Below, piece by piece: positions 16,544 to 25,629 of a stretch of DNA of 64,000 nucleotides. Position 1 is the stretch's first letter. Every line of letters starts with the position of its first letter. The notes below the pieces were generated by a model. The model was given only the letters and a program-made list of their open reading frames with translations. It was not told where the DNA came from and made no database searches. The DNA lies in assembly GCF_014649755.1 (NCBI RefSeq), contig NZ_BMTQ01000001.1, positions 620,001-684,000 of the forward strand. Reading direction: 5' to 3'. The stretch is from Streptomyces litmocidini. GTDB lineage: Bacteria > Actinomycetota > Actinomycetes > Streptomycetales > Streptomycetaceae. The position numbers and the translations under genes are program-made.

Positions 16544-16589
16544 CGCCGAAGGGGCGCGCACCCGGGACCGGGTGCGCGCCCCTTCGGCG
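16544..16589. terminator. 20-bp perfect terminator hairpin
   Basis: Arms 16544-16563 and 16570-16589 are perfect complements (core GGGGCGCGCACCC), with loop GGGACC. It lies between the PspC gene and the convergent small secreted protein gene and can act both ways. Confidence 0.9.
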
Positions 16590-16603
16590 CGTGGGGGCCC
16601 GGG

Positions 16604-16969
16604 TCAGCCGAGCGGGAGGCCGTTGAGCGGCAGGCCGCCGAGGAGGCCGCCGAGCGGGGTGGCGCCGAGGCCGCCGGCGGCGGCGCCGAGCGGGAGGTTC
16701 TGGGTGGCCTGGCCCGCGGCGGCCGGGAGGGTCTTCACGCCCTGGTCGACTCCCTGGCCGAGGGCGCCCTGGCCGGCGCCGAGGGACTCGGCGGCCCCGT
16801 CGGGGAGGGTGGTGAGGCCGTCACCGAGCGGGACGGCCTGGGACACCGTGCCCAGCGCGTCGGCGTCGAGCGGCAGGGACGGCGCTGCGGAGGCCGTGCC
16901 GGCGGCGGCGGCGGCGAAAGCGGCACCGAGAGCGGCGACACCGAGCTTCTTGGCGGCAGACTGCTTCAT
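16604..16969 (-). CDS. Small secreted Gly/Leu/Ala-rich protein
   Basis: 121 aa. Signal peptide MKQSAAKKLGVAALGAAFAA... ends at ASA near residue 28. The mature protein is low complexity (repeating LPLG, LGGLL, TLPDG) and starts SLPLDADALG, similar in style to the protein at 10489-10887. No Cys or known domain. AAGGAAG lies 8 nt before the ATG. Function unknown; abundant hydrophobic secreted proteins of this kind occur across streptomycetes. Confidence 0.7.
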   Translation of the reverse strand: MKQSAAKKLGVAALGAAFAAAAAGTASAAPSLPLDADALGTVSQAVPLGDGLTTLPDGAAESLGAGQGALGQGVDQGVKTLPAAAGQATQNLPLGAAAGGLGATPLGGLLGGLPLNGLPLG

Positions 16970-17088
16970 CAGAAAATCTTCCTTGGGGGAATCCGGGGGC
17001 TTCGGTGAAAAGCCGGGAGGGGAAATCCTGGGAATCGAGAGCGGCTCTGCAACCTAACCAGCGAACGTCGCCTTCGCAAACACCGGAA

Positions 17089-17119
17089 AGCGGCCGGGTG
17101 TCGTCTCGCCCCGGCCGCT
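17089..17119 (-). terminator. add terminator
   Basis: AGCGGCCGGG and CCCGGCCGCT form a perfect 10-bp stem with an 11-nt loop, 25 nt beyond the add stop codon. Confidence 0.75.
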
Positions 17120-17143
17120 CCCACCCCCTTCACGAGGCGCTTC

Positions 17144-18298
17144 TCAGCCCGCCGTACGGGAAGAATCGCTGGTCGTGACGGTCTGCTGGAACAGCCATTC
17201 GGACTTCAGCTCGGCATAACCGGGCTTGATCACCTCATTGATCATGGCGAGTCGTTCATCGAAAGGAATGAACGCTGATTTCATCGCATTGACCGTGAAC
17301 CACTGCATGTCGTCGAGCGTGTAGTCGAATGCGTCGATCAACAGCTCGAATTCCCGGCTCATGCTCGTCCCGCTCATCAGCCGGTTGTCGGTGTTGACCG
17401 TGGCCCGGAAGTGGAGCTTGCGGAGCAGGCCGATGGGGTGCTCGGCGAACGAGGCGGCGGCGCCGGTCTGGAGGTTGGAGGAGGGACACATCTCCAGCGG
17501 GACGCGCTTGTCGCGGACGTAGGCCGCGAGGCGGCCGAGGCGGACGGAGCCGTCGTCTGCGACCTCGATGTCGTCGATGATCCGGACGCCGTGGCCGAGC
17601 CGGTCGGCGCCGCACCACTGGAGCGCCTGCCAGATGGAGGGCAGCCCGAAGGCCTCGCCGGCGTGGATCGTGAAGTGGTTGTTCTCCCGCTTGAGGTACT
17701 CGAAGGCGTCGAGGTGCCGGGTGGGCGGGTAGCCGGCCTCGGCGCCGGCGATGTCGAAGCCGACGACGCCGGAGTCGCGGTAGCGGTTGGCGAGTTCGGC
17801 GATCTCCAGAGCGCGGGCGGCGTGCCGCATGGCGGTCAGGAGGGCGCCGACGCGGATGCGGTGGCCGTCGGCCCTGGCCTGTCGCTCGCCCTCGCGGAAG
17901 CCCTCGTTGACGGCCTCCACGACCTCTTCGAGGGTGAGACCGCCCTCCAGGTGCTGCTCGGGGGCGTAGCGCACCTCCGCGTACACGACGCCGTCCTCGG
18001 CGAGGTCGACGGCGCACTCGGCGGCGACGCGGAAGAGGGCGTCCCGGGTCTGCATGACGGCGCAGGTGTGCGCGAAGGTCTCCAGGTACCGCTCCAGGGA
18101 GCCGGAGTCGGCGGCTTCGCGGAACCAGATGCCGAGCTTGTCGGGCTCCGTCTCGGGGAGCTGCTCGTAGCCCTGCTCCCGGGCGAGTTCGATGATCGTG
18201 CCGGGGCGCAGTCCGCCGTCGAGGTGGTCGTGGAGCAGCACCTTCGGGGCACGGCGGATCTGGTCCGCGGTGGGGACGTTGGGGGTCTGGCTCGTCAT
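17144..18298 (-). CDS. add: Adenosine deaminase
   Basis: 384 aa, amidohydrolase TIM barrel. Converts (deoxy)adenosine to (deoxy)inosine plus ammonia. Zn ligands are in HDHLDGG (His23, His25) and in the central His of HAGEAFG; catalytic residues are in HAGE and HGVRI, with CPSSN and the metal-binding Asp in NTDNR further on. A perfect CTACGCGCGTAG operator ends 17 bp before the ATG, and a hairpin follows the stop. It would feed inosine to the phosphorylase encoded at 879-1682. Confidence 0.95.
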   Translation of the reverse strand: MTSQTPNVPTADQIRRAPKVLLHDHLDGGLRPGTIIELAREQGYEQLPETEPDKLGIWFREAADSGSLERYLETFAHTCAVMQTRDALFRVAAECAVDLAEDGVVYAEVRYAPEQHLEGGLTLEEVVEAVNEGFREGERQARADGHRIRVGALLTAMRHAARALEIAELANRYRDSGVVGFDIAGAEAGYPPTRHLDAFEYLKRENNHFTIHAGEAFGLPSIWQALQWCGADRLGHGVRIIDDIEVADDGSVRLGRLAAYVRDKRVPLEMCPSSNLQTGAAASFAEHPIGLLRKLHFRATVNTDNRLMSGTSMSREFELLIDAFDYTLDDMQWFTVNAMKSAFIPFDERLAMINEVIKPGYAELKSEWLFQQTVTTSDSSRTAG

Positions 18299-18314
18299 CT
18301 CCGCACTTTAGCCC

Positions 18315-18326
18315 CTACGCGCGTAG
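18315..18326. promoter_or_regulatory. Palindromic operator CTACGCGCGTAG upstream of add
   Basis: Perfect copy of the nucleoside-gene palindrome, 17 bp from the add start codon, where a bound protein would obstruct transcription of the minus-strand gene. Confidence 0.75.
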
Positions 18327-18377
18327 AACGCCCCTCGCGGCGCTCGATTTCTCGTGACGGGGCCGGGGCCGCCCGCC

Positions 18378-18389
18378 TAGCCTGCCCGC
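18378..18389 (+). promoter_or_regulatory. -10 hexamer of a leaderless promoter
   Basis: TAGCCT (18378-18383) is 6 nt before the ATG at 18390, with no Shine-Dalgarno. Confidence 0.5.
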
Positions 18390-19169
18390 ATGACCTCGAC
18401 CTCCGCCACGGCCGCGTCCCCGCTCCCGCACGTCCACCGCTTCCTGACCGGCTTCCACCGCCGCCAGGCGGCCCGCACCGTCGACTTCCCGGGCGCCTTC
18501 GCGGTCCTCGACGACGCCTACCCGAACTCCCGCGGCAACAACCACGTGTTCGTCCACGGGGACGTGGACCCGGAGGCGCTGCCCGGGTACGCGGAGGAGG
18601 CGCTCGCCCACCTCCCGTACCGCTTCTCCTACGTCCTCGACGAGACGGTCGCCGCGGCCTGCCGGGCGCCGATGGAACGGGCCGGGTACCGGCACGCCAC
18701 CACCCTGCTCATGGCGCACACCGGCCCGGTGCCGGAGCACGGCGGGGCGCGGGAGGTCGGCTTCGAGGAGCTGCGCGGGCCGGTGGCCGCCTCCTGGCCG
18801 CGGTTCGCCCCGAAGGCGACGCCGGAGCACCTCCGCGACCTGGTGGAGCGGCGGGTGGCCCGGCTGCGCGGCGCCGACGTCGTGCGGTTCTTCGCCGTGC
18901 ACACGCCGGAGGGCGAGGTGGCCGCGTGGGTCGACCTGTACATGGACCCGGCGGCCGGGGTGGCACAGATCGAGGACCTGGTCACCGTGGAGGCCCACCT
19001 CGGGCGGGGGTACGCGGGGAAGGCCCTGGACACGGCGTTGCGCGAGGCCGCCGACGCGGGCTGCCCGATCCGCTTCCTCACCGCCCGCGCGGACGACTGG
19101 CCGCGCCACTGGTACGCCCGGAAGGGCTTCGCCCCCATCGGCTCGACGGCCCGCTTCGAACGGGTCTGA
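18390..19169 (+). CDS. GNAT-family N-acetyltransferase
   Basis: 259 aa. The C-terminal half (about residues 120-255) carries the GNAT core: VAAWVDLYMDPAAGVAQIEDLVTVEAHLGRGYAGKALDTAL includes the acetyl-CoA pyrophosphate loop (R/Q-x-x-G-x-G/A version HLGRGYAGK), followed by FLTARADDWPRHWYARKGF. The N-terminal half looks like a second, degenerate GNAT domain (FPGAFAVLDDAYPNSRGNN). Acceptor unknown. Divergent from add with a short shared region. Confidence 0.82.
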   Translation: MTSTSATAASPLPHVHRFLTGFHRRQAARTVDFPGAFAVLDDAYPNSRGNNHVFVHGDVDPEALPGYAEEALAHLPYRFSYVLDETVAAACRAPMERAGYRHATTLLMAHTGPVPEHGGAREVGFEELRGPVAASWPRFAPKATPEHLRDLVERRVARLRGADVVRFFAVHTPEGEVAAWVDLYMDPAAGVAQIEDLVTVEAHLGRGYAGKALDTALREAADAGCPIRFLTARADDWPRHWYARKGFAPIGSTARFERV

Positions 19170-19326
19170 CGCGCACGGCCGTACGGGCCCGGCGCGGCCC
19201 CCGGCCGGCGTCCGGTCGAGCCCCGCCGGGCCGCACGCCCGTCCTCGCGGAGGCGCGGACATTCTTCACCACCAATTGACCCCGCGTACGGGTGTCGTAC
19301 ACCTCCGCTTCTGAGACTGTTCTGTC

Positions 19327-20109
19327 ATGGCGCACTTCGCACTCGTGGGGCCGCCCGAAGCACGGAGACCCCGGCTCGGACGGCCTGTTGGAGGTTCCCG
19401 CACGTCGGCGGTGGGCGGTGTGGTGCTGCTCCTGCCGGACGGCGAGCCGGTGTCGGCGCGGCGGGCCTCCGCGCGGGCGCACACGGCGATGCTTCCGCTG
19501 GGACGCGGTCTGGCCCGGGAGGGGCGGTCCGAGGAACTCGCCGCGCACGTGGTGCGCTATCGGGCGCGCGGCTGGAACGGGGCGGACGCGGACCTCGTGG
19601 CGGACGCCTCCTGGGCGGTCGCGGAGGCGGTACGGCGCTACGGCGACGTCCCGGTCTGCCTGGCCGGCCACGGGATGGGGGCGCGGGCGGCGCTGCGGGC
19701 GGCCGGGCATCCCGCGGTCGCCGCGGTGCTCGCGCTCGCGCCGTGGCTGCCGGAGGAGGACGTGGCGGCGGAACCGGAGCCGGTGCGGCAGCTGGTGGGG
19801 CGCAGGGTGCTGCTCGTGCACGGCACGAACGACGCGCGGACGGACCCGGAGCTGTCGTTCCGGTTCGCCGAGCGGGCGAAGAAGGCGAACCGGGACACCT
19901 GCCGCTTCGAGGTGCACTCGGACGGCCACGCGCTGCGCCAGTACGCGGCCGAGGTCCGGGCCCTGGCCGCGGACTTCGTACTGGGCGCCCTCTTCGGCCG
20001 GCCGGTCTCCCGGCCGGTGACCGACGCGATGGCCGCTCCCCCGCCGCTCGGCCTGCGGATGCCGCTGGCGGCGGGCTTCGGCGGCGGCCTGGGCCCGCGC
20101 CGGCGCTGA
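19327..20109 (+). CDS. Alpha/beta hydrolase-like protein with Gly at the nucleophile position
   Basis: 260 aa. The fold is recognisable: GGVVLLLPDG near the start, the nucleophile elbow region LAGHGMGARAAL at about residues 115-126, LLVHGTNDARTDPE (acid) and HSDGHALR (His). The canonical G-x-S-x-G elbow is here GHGMG, so the serine is replaced by glycine while Asp and His remain. It is therefore probably not a serine hydrolase; a binding role or alternative chemistry is possible. A short intergenic inverted repeat GGTGT-CGT-ACACC (19291-19303) lies near the start. Confidence 0.75.
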   Translation: MAHFALVGPPEARRPRLGRPVGGSRTSAVGGVVLLLPDGEPVSARRASARAHTAMLPLGRGLAREGRSEELAAHVVRYRARGWNGADADLVADASWAVAEAVRRYGDVPVCLAGHGMGARAALRAAGHPAVAAVLALAPWLPEEDVAAEPEPVRQLVGRRVLLVHGTNDARTDPELSFRFAERAKKANRDTCRFEVHSDGHALRQYAAEVRALAADFVLGALFGRPVSRPVTDAMAAPPPLGLRMPLAAGFGGGLGPRRR

Positions 20110-20141
20110 GGGCCCGCGCCGGGGACCGGGAGGTACGGGGC

Positions 20142-21080
20142 TCACGCCGGCGCCGAAGGGTCCTCCAGGGCCGGAGGCGACGGTTCCTTCGGCAGCAGGT
20201 GGCCGCGCCTGCTCAGCAGGAACTTCTTGAAGGCGGCCACCGGGGCCGTGTCCGGGTGGCCGTCCAGCCAGGCCACGCCGATCTCGCGGACCGCGCGCGG
20301 CGCGGTGACGGTCAGCTCGACGACGCCGGGGCGGGGGACGGCGGGCGGGGGCAGCAGGGCGACGCCGAGGCCGGCGGCGACGAGGCCGCGCAGGGTCTCG
20401 GCCTCCTCGCCCTCGAAGGCGACCCGCGGCCTGAAGCCGGCCTCCGCGCAGAGGTCGTCGGTGATGCGGCGGAGCCCGTACCCCGGCTCCAGGGTCACGA
20501 AGGTCTCGTCCGCGGCCTCGGCGAGGCGCACCCGCTTGCGGCCGGCGAGCCGGTGGTCGTCCGGGACAACGAGCCGCAGCCGCTGCTCGTCGAGGCGGCG
20601 GGCCACCAGGTCGGGGGCGTCCGGCACGGGTGAGGTCAGGCAGAGGTCGAGGTCGCCGGCGCGCAGCCGTTCGATCATGGCCTCGCCGTAGTTCTGGACG
20701 AGGGTGAAGCGGATCCTCGGGTGGTCGACGCGGAAGGCGCGGATGAGGCCGGGGACGGTCTCGGAGCCCATGGTGTGCAGGAAGCCGAAGGCGACGCGTC
20801 CGGCGGCCGGGTCGGCGTCGGCCCGTACGGTGTCGGCGGCCCGTTCCACCTCGGCGAGGGCCCGCTCGGCGGCGGTGAGGAAGCGGCGGCCGGCAGGGGT
20901 GAGGGAGACCGTGCGGCCGCGCCGGGCGAAGAGGGTGACGCCGAGGTCCTGTTCGAGCCGGACCATGGCCCGGGAGAGCGTCGACTGCGGCACGCCCATC
21001 TCGGCGGCGGCGCGGGTCACGTGCTCGTGCCGGGCGACGGCGGCGAAGTACGCGAGCCGCGGCGCGAGCAGCGGTCCCAT
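20142..21080 (-). CDS. LysR-family transcriptional regulator
   Basis: 312 aa. The winged HTH is at residues 5-64 (LAYFAAVARHEHVTRAAAEMGVPQSTLSRAMVRLEQDLGVTLFAR), followed by a substrate-binding domain of two Rossmann-like lobes to residue 300. ATG 21080 is chosen because LysR HTHs start this close to the N-terminus; the frame continues 31 codons further upstream. It is divergent from an MFS pump and most likely controls it; a T-N11-A motif lies in the shared region. Confidence 0.9.
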   Translation of the reverse strand: MGPLLAPRLAYFAAVARHEHVTRAAAEMGVPQSTLSRAMVRLEQDLGVTLFARRGRTVSLTPAGRRFLTAAERALAEVERAADTVRADADPAAGRVAFGFLHTMGSETVPGLIRAFRVDHPRIRFTLVQNYGEAMIERLRAGDLDLCLTSPVPDAPDLVARRLDEQRLRLVVPDDHRLAGRKRVRLAEAADETFVTLEPGYGLRRITDDLCAEAGFRPRVAFEGEEAETLRGLVAAGLGVALLPPPAVPRPGVVELTVTAPRAVREIGVAWLDGHPDTAPVAAFKKFLLSRRGHLLPKEPSPPALEDPSAPA

Positions 21081-21159
21081 GTCTTCTTCGTTACTGTTCG
21101 GTGACAGGCGAGGCTGTGACCTGTACTCATGCACCATGGGAACGATTACAGCAGTTCCG

Positions 21160-21193
21160 TGCATTGGACGCATGAAACGGACCGGCCTACGTT
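21160..21193 (+). promoter_or_regulatory. MFS promoter with LysR-type T-N11-A motif
   Basis: TTGGAC (21164-21169) and TACGTT (21188-21193) are 18 bp apart, and the -10 ends 6 nt before the ATG, so the mRNA may be leaderless. TGCATTGGACGCA (21160-21172) is a T-N11-A palindrome overlapping the -35, the usual LysR box form. Confidence 0.5.
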
Positions 21194-21199
21194 CGTGAC

Positions 21200-22456
21200 A
21201 TGCCTTCCGCCAGTACCAAGGCGGCCGCCACCACCGCGTCCGCCGACACCCGCCTCGCCCCCGGCACCCCCGGCCACCGCCGGATGAGCCTCGCGCTCTT
21301 CGCCGCCGGGCTGGCCGCCTTCGCCCTCCTCTACTCCACGCAGGCCCTCCTCCCGGCCATCTCCGCCGAGTTCGGCGCCACCGCCTCCGCCGCCTCCTGG
21401 ACGGTCTCCGCCGCCACCGGCGCCCTCGCCCTCTGCGTCCTGCCGCTCAGCGCCCTCTCCGAGCGCTTCGGGCGGCGCGCGATGATGACGGCCTCCCTCT
21501 CGGTCGCGGTCGCCGTGGCGCTCCTCGTGCCGCTCGCCCCGGACCTGGCGTCCCTGATCGCGCTCCGCGCCGTCCAGGGCGCCGCGCTGGCCGGCCTCCC
21601 GGCCTCCGCGATGGCGTACCTCGCCGAGGAGGTGCGGCCCCGGGCGCTGATCGGCGCGATCGGCCTCTTCGTGGCGGGCAACTCGATCGGCGGCATGAGC
21701 GGGCGGCTCGTGACCGGCTGGGTCGCCCAGCTGTGGGGCTGGCGCGCCGGTCTGGCCGCCGTCGGCCTGACCTCCCTGGCCTGCGTGCTCGTCTTCCGGG
21801 CGCTGCTCCCGAAGGCCCGGCACTTCACCCCCGGCACGCTGAACCCGAAGGCGCTGGCCCGGACCGTCCGGGGCCACCTCGCCGACCCGCTGCTCCTGCG
21901 CCTGTACGTGATCGGCGCCCTGTTCATGACGGTCTTCGGCGCCGTGTACACGGTGATCGGCTACCGCCTGGTGGAGGCCCCGTTCTCGCTGCCGCAGGGC
22001 GTGATCGGCTCGATCTTCCTGATCTACCTGGTCGGCACGGTCTCCTCGGCGGCCGCCGGCGGGCTCGTCGGGCGGCTCGGCCGGCGCGGCGCGCTGTACC
22101 TCGCGGTCTCCACGACGGCGGCGGGCCTGCTGCTCTCGCTGTCGGACTCCCTCGCCCTCGTCCTCGCGGGCCTGGTCCTGATCACGGCCGGTTTCTTCGC
22201 GGGCCACGCGGTCGCCTCCTCCTCGGTGAGCCGCACGGCGAAGACGGGCCGCGCGCAGGCCTCGGCGCTGTACCAGTCCGCGTACTACCTCGGCAGCAGC
22301 GCGGGCGGCACGCTCGGCGCGATCGCCTTCCACGCGGGCGGCTGGGCGGGCACGGTCCTGATCGGCCTGGTCGCGGTCCTCGGGGTCGTCTCGGTCACCC
22401 TGTACGGCTCGCACAGCGCGCGCGTCGAGGCGCGGCGGCTGCACCTGGCGGCCTGA
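21200..22456 (+). CDS. MFS transporter (YnfM/arabinose-efflux type)
   Basis: 418 aa with 12 predicted membrane helices and a central loop (about residues 200-225). The motif between helices 2 and 3 is LSERFGRRAMM, the MFS A-like signature, and helix 4-5 carries RAVQGAALAGLPASAMAYL. Similar to drug/sugar efflux pumps regulated by an adjacent divergent LysR protein. Substrate unknown. The N-terminal 30 residues are Ala/Thr rich and cytoplasmic. Confidence 0.88.
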   Translation: MPSASTKAAATTASADTRLAPGTPGHRRMSLALFAAGLAAFALLYSTQALLPAISAEFGATASAASWTVSAATGALALCVLPLSALSERFGRRAMMTASLSVAVAVALLVPLAPDLASLIALRAVQGAALAGLPASAMAYLAEEVRPRALIGAIGLFVAGNSIGGMSGRLVTGWVAQLWGWRAGLAAVGLTSLACVLVFRALLPKARHFTPGTLNPKALARTVRGHLADPLLLRLYVIGALFMTVFGAVYTVIGYRLVEAPFSLPQGVIGSIFLIYLVGTVSSAAAGGLVGRLGRRGALYLAVSTTAAGLLLSLSDSLALVLAGLVLITAGFFAGHAVASSSVSRTAKTGRAQASALYQSAYYLGSSAGGTLGAIAFHAGGWAGTVLIGLVAVLGVVSVTLYGSHSARVEARRLHLAA

Positions 22457-22546
22457 CCCGATTCGTCCTCTCCCGCGCGGACCGCGCAACCGTCACACTC
22501 CCCCGTACGTCCTCAAGGACAGGGACCCGAGGGGGAGTTGACGATC

Positions 22547-23254
22547 ATGAAACGAATCGCCCGGCACATGGGCAAAAGGGCGGGAATCGCCGCCGGCATC
22601 ACCTCGCTGGTGGTGCCGATGACGATCGCGCTCGGTGCGGCCCCAGCGCAGGCGGCGTCCTGCAACGTGACGACGGGGCCGTACCAGAAGCAGGTGGAGA
22701 AGTTCCTCGGACGGCCGGTCGACGGGCGCCAGTCGCTCGCCGACTGTCAGGCCACCCAGGCCTTCCAGCGCAAGCACGGCATCACCCCGACCATGGGGTA
22801 CGCCGGGCCGGTCACGTGGCGCACCATGAACACCATGCTCCAGCAGAGGGCCGCGGGCACCGACCCCAACCGCTCGGGCGCCTGCCCGACCGACAAGGGC
22901 CGGATCGCCTGCGTCGACCTGACCCGCCAGCTGAGCTGGATCCAGGACGGCTCGCGCCTCACGTACGGCCCGGTGCCGGTCCGCACGGGCAAGGACGGCA
23001 CCGAGACCCGTACCGGCGCCAAGAAGATCTACTGGCGGAACATCAACCACTGGTCGACGCTCTACCACGTCTCCATGCCGTACTCGCAGTTCTTCGACGG
23101 CGGCCAGGCCTTCCACTCGACCACCAAGTCCATGTGGAACCCGCCGGGTTCCGGCGGCTGCGTCAACATGACGTCGAAGGACGCCAAGGCGTACTGGAAC
23201 CTGCTCAGGAACGGGGACGACGTCTTCGTCTACGGACGCAAGCCGGGAACCTGA
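22547..23254 (+). CDS. Secreted L,D-transpeptidase with peptidoglycan-binding domain
   Basis: 235 aa. Signal peptide ends at AQA near residue 37. A PG_binding_1-like domain (about 40-100; TQAFQRKHGIT, GPVTWRTMN) precedes a YkuD domain with a His in the QAFHSTT stretch and catalytic Cys205 in GSGGCVNM. The usual SHGC motif is GGC here. It cross-links or anchors through L-centre peptide bonds (3-3 cross-links). ATG 22547 is preferred over the in-frame TTG at 22538 because GGGGGAG is 10 nt away from the ATG but only 1 nt from the TTG. Confidence 0.87.
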   Translation: MKRIARHMGKRAGIAAGITSLVVPMTIALGAAPAQAASCNVTTGPYQKQVEKFLGRPVDGRQSLADCQATQAFQRKHGITPTMGYAGPVTWRTMNTMLQQRAAGTDPNRSGACPTDKGRIACVDLTRQLSWIQDGSRLTYGPVPVRTGKDGTETRTGAKKIYWRNINHWSTLYHVSMPYSQFFDGGQAFHSTTKSMWNPPGSGGCVNMTSKDAKAYWNLLRNGDDVFVYGRKPGT

Positions 23255-23338
23255 CCCCGGCTGTCAGTCCGCTGCGGTAGCTTCCCTCTCACCGGCACCG
23301 GACGGGTGCCGGTGAGGGGTGAGTGGGGTGTGGACCCG

Positions 23339-24319
23339 ATGAGCGACGCCGCGACCGCGACGACCGACGATCTCGACAAGTACCGCAGGGAGCTGACCGG
23401 TTACTGCTACCGGATGCTCGGATCCTCCTTCGAGGCGGAGGACGCGGTGCAGGACACGATGGTCCGCGCCTGGAAGGCCATCGGCTCCTTCGAGGGCCGC
23501 TCCTCGCTGCGGTCCTGGCTGTACCGGATCGCCACCAACGTCTGCCTGGACGCGCTGAACGCGGGGAACAGGAGGGCACGGCCCATGGACCTGACCGGGC
23601 CGACGCCCGTCGCACAGGCACAGCTCGTCAAGCAGCCGGAGATCACCTGGCTGGAGCCCGTCCCCGACGGACGGGTCCTGCCCTCGGCCGGCGACCCGGC
23701 GGAGGCGGCCGTCTCCCGCGAGACCGTACGGCTCGCCTTCGTGGCCGCGCTCCAGCACCTGCCGCCCAAGCAGCGGGCCGTGCTCATCCTGCGCGAGGTC
23801 CTCGCGTGGAAGGCGAGCGAGGTCGCCGAGCTCCTCGACACCTCCGTCGCCTCCGTCAACAGCGCCCTCCAGCGGGCCCGCGCGACCCTCGTCGAACAGG
23901 CGCCCGCCGCCTCCGACCCGGCGAACCCGCTGGACGAGGAGCAGCAGGCGCTCCTGGAGCGCTACGTCGCGGCCTTCGAGGGCTACGACATGAAGGCGCT
24001 GACGGCGCTCCTCCACGAGGACGCGACGATGTCCATGCCGCCGTACGACCTGTGGCTCCAGGGCCACGAGAACATCGTCGGCTGGATGCTGGGCGTCGGC
24101 GACGTGTGCCGGGGCTCGAAGCTGGTCCCGACCGTGGCGAACGGCTCGCCGGCCTTCGCCCACTACCACCCGGACCCGGCGGGCGGCTACAGCCCGTGGG
24201 CGCTGATCGTCCTGGAGCTGCGGGACGGCAAGGTCGCCGGGATGGACTTCTTCCTGGACACCGAGCGCTGGTTCCCGCTCTTCGACCTGCCGGCGCGGCT
24301 GGACAGTGGCTTCGAATGA
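23339..24319 (+). CDS. ECF-type RNA polymerase sigma factor with SnoaL-like C-terminal domain
   Basis: 326 aa. Region 2 ([31 protein letters not shown]) and region 4 ([44 protein letters not shown]) are followed by a SnoaL/NTF2-like domain (about 205-325), as in the large ECF families with a C-terminal extension that replaces an anti-sigma factor. ATG 23339 or GTG 23330 are both possible starts. The last codons read into a mobile-element end: the TGA at 24317-24319 is the first three bases of the inserted repeat. Confidence 0.88.
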   Translation: MSDAATATTDDLDKYRRELTGYCYRMLGSSFEAEDAVQDTMVRAWKAIGSFEGRSSLRSWLYRIATNVCLDALNAGNRRARPMDLTGPTPVAQAQLVKQPEITWLEPVPDGRVLPSAGDPAEAAVSRETVRLAFVAALQHLPPKQRAVLILREVLAWKASEVAELLDTSVASVNSALQRARATLVEQAPAASDPANPLDEEQQALLERYVAAFEGYDMKALTALLHEDATMSMPPYDLWLQGHENIVGWMLGVGDVCRGSKLVPTVANGSPAFAHYHPDPAGGYSPWALIVLELRDGKVAGMDFFLDTERWFPLFDLPARLDSGFE

Positions 24320-24328
24320 TCACTGCTG

Positions 24329-24548
24329 GTGGGTCGTGGTGTCGCGATGCGTCGCCATGAGCTGTCCGATGCCGGGCGGGAGTTCGTCCGGCCGGGGCCG
24401 TCCGCCCGGCTTCGTCGTCACGGGCGGCCCCGCCCACGACCGCACCCGGTTCTCCGCCGTGAGGGAACAGATCCGGATGCTCCGGACCGGACCGGGACGC
24501 CCCGCGCCCGGCCCGATGACGACAGAACCTAGAAGAGCCGACGCTTGA
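24329..24548 (+). pseudogene. IS5-family transposase remnant, left arm
   Basis: GTG 24329 begins VGRGVAMRRHELSDAGREFVRP, the typical IS5-group N-terminus (MRRHELSDAEWEFVRPLLP). After about 22 codons the protein jumps, in another frame (24405-24530), to GFVVTGG.AHDRTRFSAV.EQIR, matching the DDE core segment of the same transposases (xFVVTGGNxNDxTxFxAV). So there is an internal deletion of most of the catalytic domain plus a frameshift, and the 3' part is missing. Confidence 0.7.
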
Positions 24549-25629
24549 GGTGGCGGCTGAGGGGCGTCTCGACGAACTTGTGCACCAGGTAGGCGGCGAG
24601 CATCATCGTGGCGGCCATCGAGACGACGAGCACACGGGCGTCGATGTCGTACGCCTTGAGGTAGAACATGACCTCCCAGCCGATGACCTGGTGCATCAGG
24701 TACAGCGGGTAGGTCAGCGCCCCGGCGACCGTCAGCCAGCGCCACCGGACGCGCGCGAACCGGCCGGTGGCGACCAGGCCGACGACACCGAACATGCAGG
24801 CCAGTGCCACGCCCACCGGCCAGACGTGCCGCCGGCCCAGGAACGCGAGCTTCTCGAACTCGTCGACGGTGGGGCCGAGGGAGGCACAGAAGGAGACCGC
24901 GACGATGCCGTAGAGGAGCAGGTTGGGACGGAACCGGTACATCAGGTAGAACGCCATGCCGGCGATGAAGAACCAGCTGTACTCGGGCACCAGCAGCGTC
25001 CGCAGCGGCCCGGGCGGGGCCTTCGCGACGAGGATCGTGGCCGCGCCCCAGCCGCAGCAGAAGAGGACCACGCGCCGGTAGGTGAGGCCGAACCAGGCGA
25101 CCAGCGCGAAGAGCAGGTAGAAGCGGAGCTCCGCGAAGAGGGTCCAGTAGACGGTGTCGACCGAACGCACGCCGAGCGGCTGCTGGAGCATGGTCAGGTT
25201 CACCAGGACGTCGTACCAGGGCAGGTGCCGCCGCCCACCGGGTATCACGGTGACGGTGACCGTGGTCGCGACGACCGCGAACCAGTACGCCGGGTAGAGC
25301 CTGATCACCCGCGAGACGAAGAAGGTCTTTAACGGCCGTCCCCAGGCGCTCATGCAGATGACGAAGCCGCTGAGCAGGAAGAAGAACTGGACGCCGAGGT
25401 AGCCGTACGAGGCGAAGCGGAACCGGTCCGGGAAGACCGTGGCGATGTGCGTCTCCCAGCCGCCACGCGCCATGTAGTGGTACATGACGACCATGAGCGC
25501 GGCGAGCAGCCGCATCCCGTCGAGCACGTACAGCCGATCGGAGCGGTTCGCCGCCGTGCTCTTCACGCGCGCGAGCGGGAACCGCCGCACACGCGCTGAC
25601 GGCAGCACGGACTGCAACACGCTGACCAC
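24529..25629 (-). CDS. Acyltransferase family 3 membrane protein (OafA-like)
   Basis: 366 aa, about ten membrane helices. Starts with YVLDGMRLLAALMVVMYHYM, the R-x-(L/I)-A...H core motif of acyltransferase_3 proteins. GYLGVQFFFLLSGFVICMS with SRVIRLYPAYWFA matches the second conserved block. These enzymes O-acylate cell-surface or secondary-metabolite sugars. GTG at 25629 with GGGGGGAT upstream. It is the only intact cargo gene of the IS-bounded island and ends 4 bp inside the transposase remnant's frame, so it was probably acquired with it. Confidence 0.87.
   Translation of the reverse strand: MVSVLQSVLPSARVRRFPLARVKSTAANRSDRLYVLDGMRLLAALMVVMYHYMARGGWETHIATVFPDRFRFASYGYLGVQFFFLLSGFVICMSAWGRPLKTFFVSRVIRLYPAYWFAVVATTVTVTVIPGGRRHLPWYDVLVNLTMLQQPLGVRSVDTVYWTLFAELRFYLLFALVAWFGLTYRRVVLFCCGWGAATILVAKAPPGPLRTLLVPEYSWFFIAGMAFYLMYRFRPNLLLYGIVAVSFCASLGPTVDEFEKLAFLGRRHVWPVGVALACMFGVVGLVATGRFARVRWRWLTVAGALTYPLYLMHQVIGWEVMFYLKAYDIDARVLVVSMAATMMLAAYLVHKFVETPLSRHLKRRLF

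Noticed and set aside
21081..21173. Longer LysR protein starting at 21173
   Set aside because: The extra 31 residues precede the usual LysR HTH start and would occupy most of the divergent promoter region.
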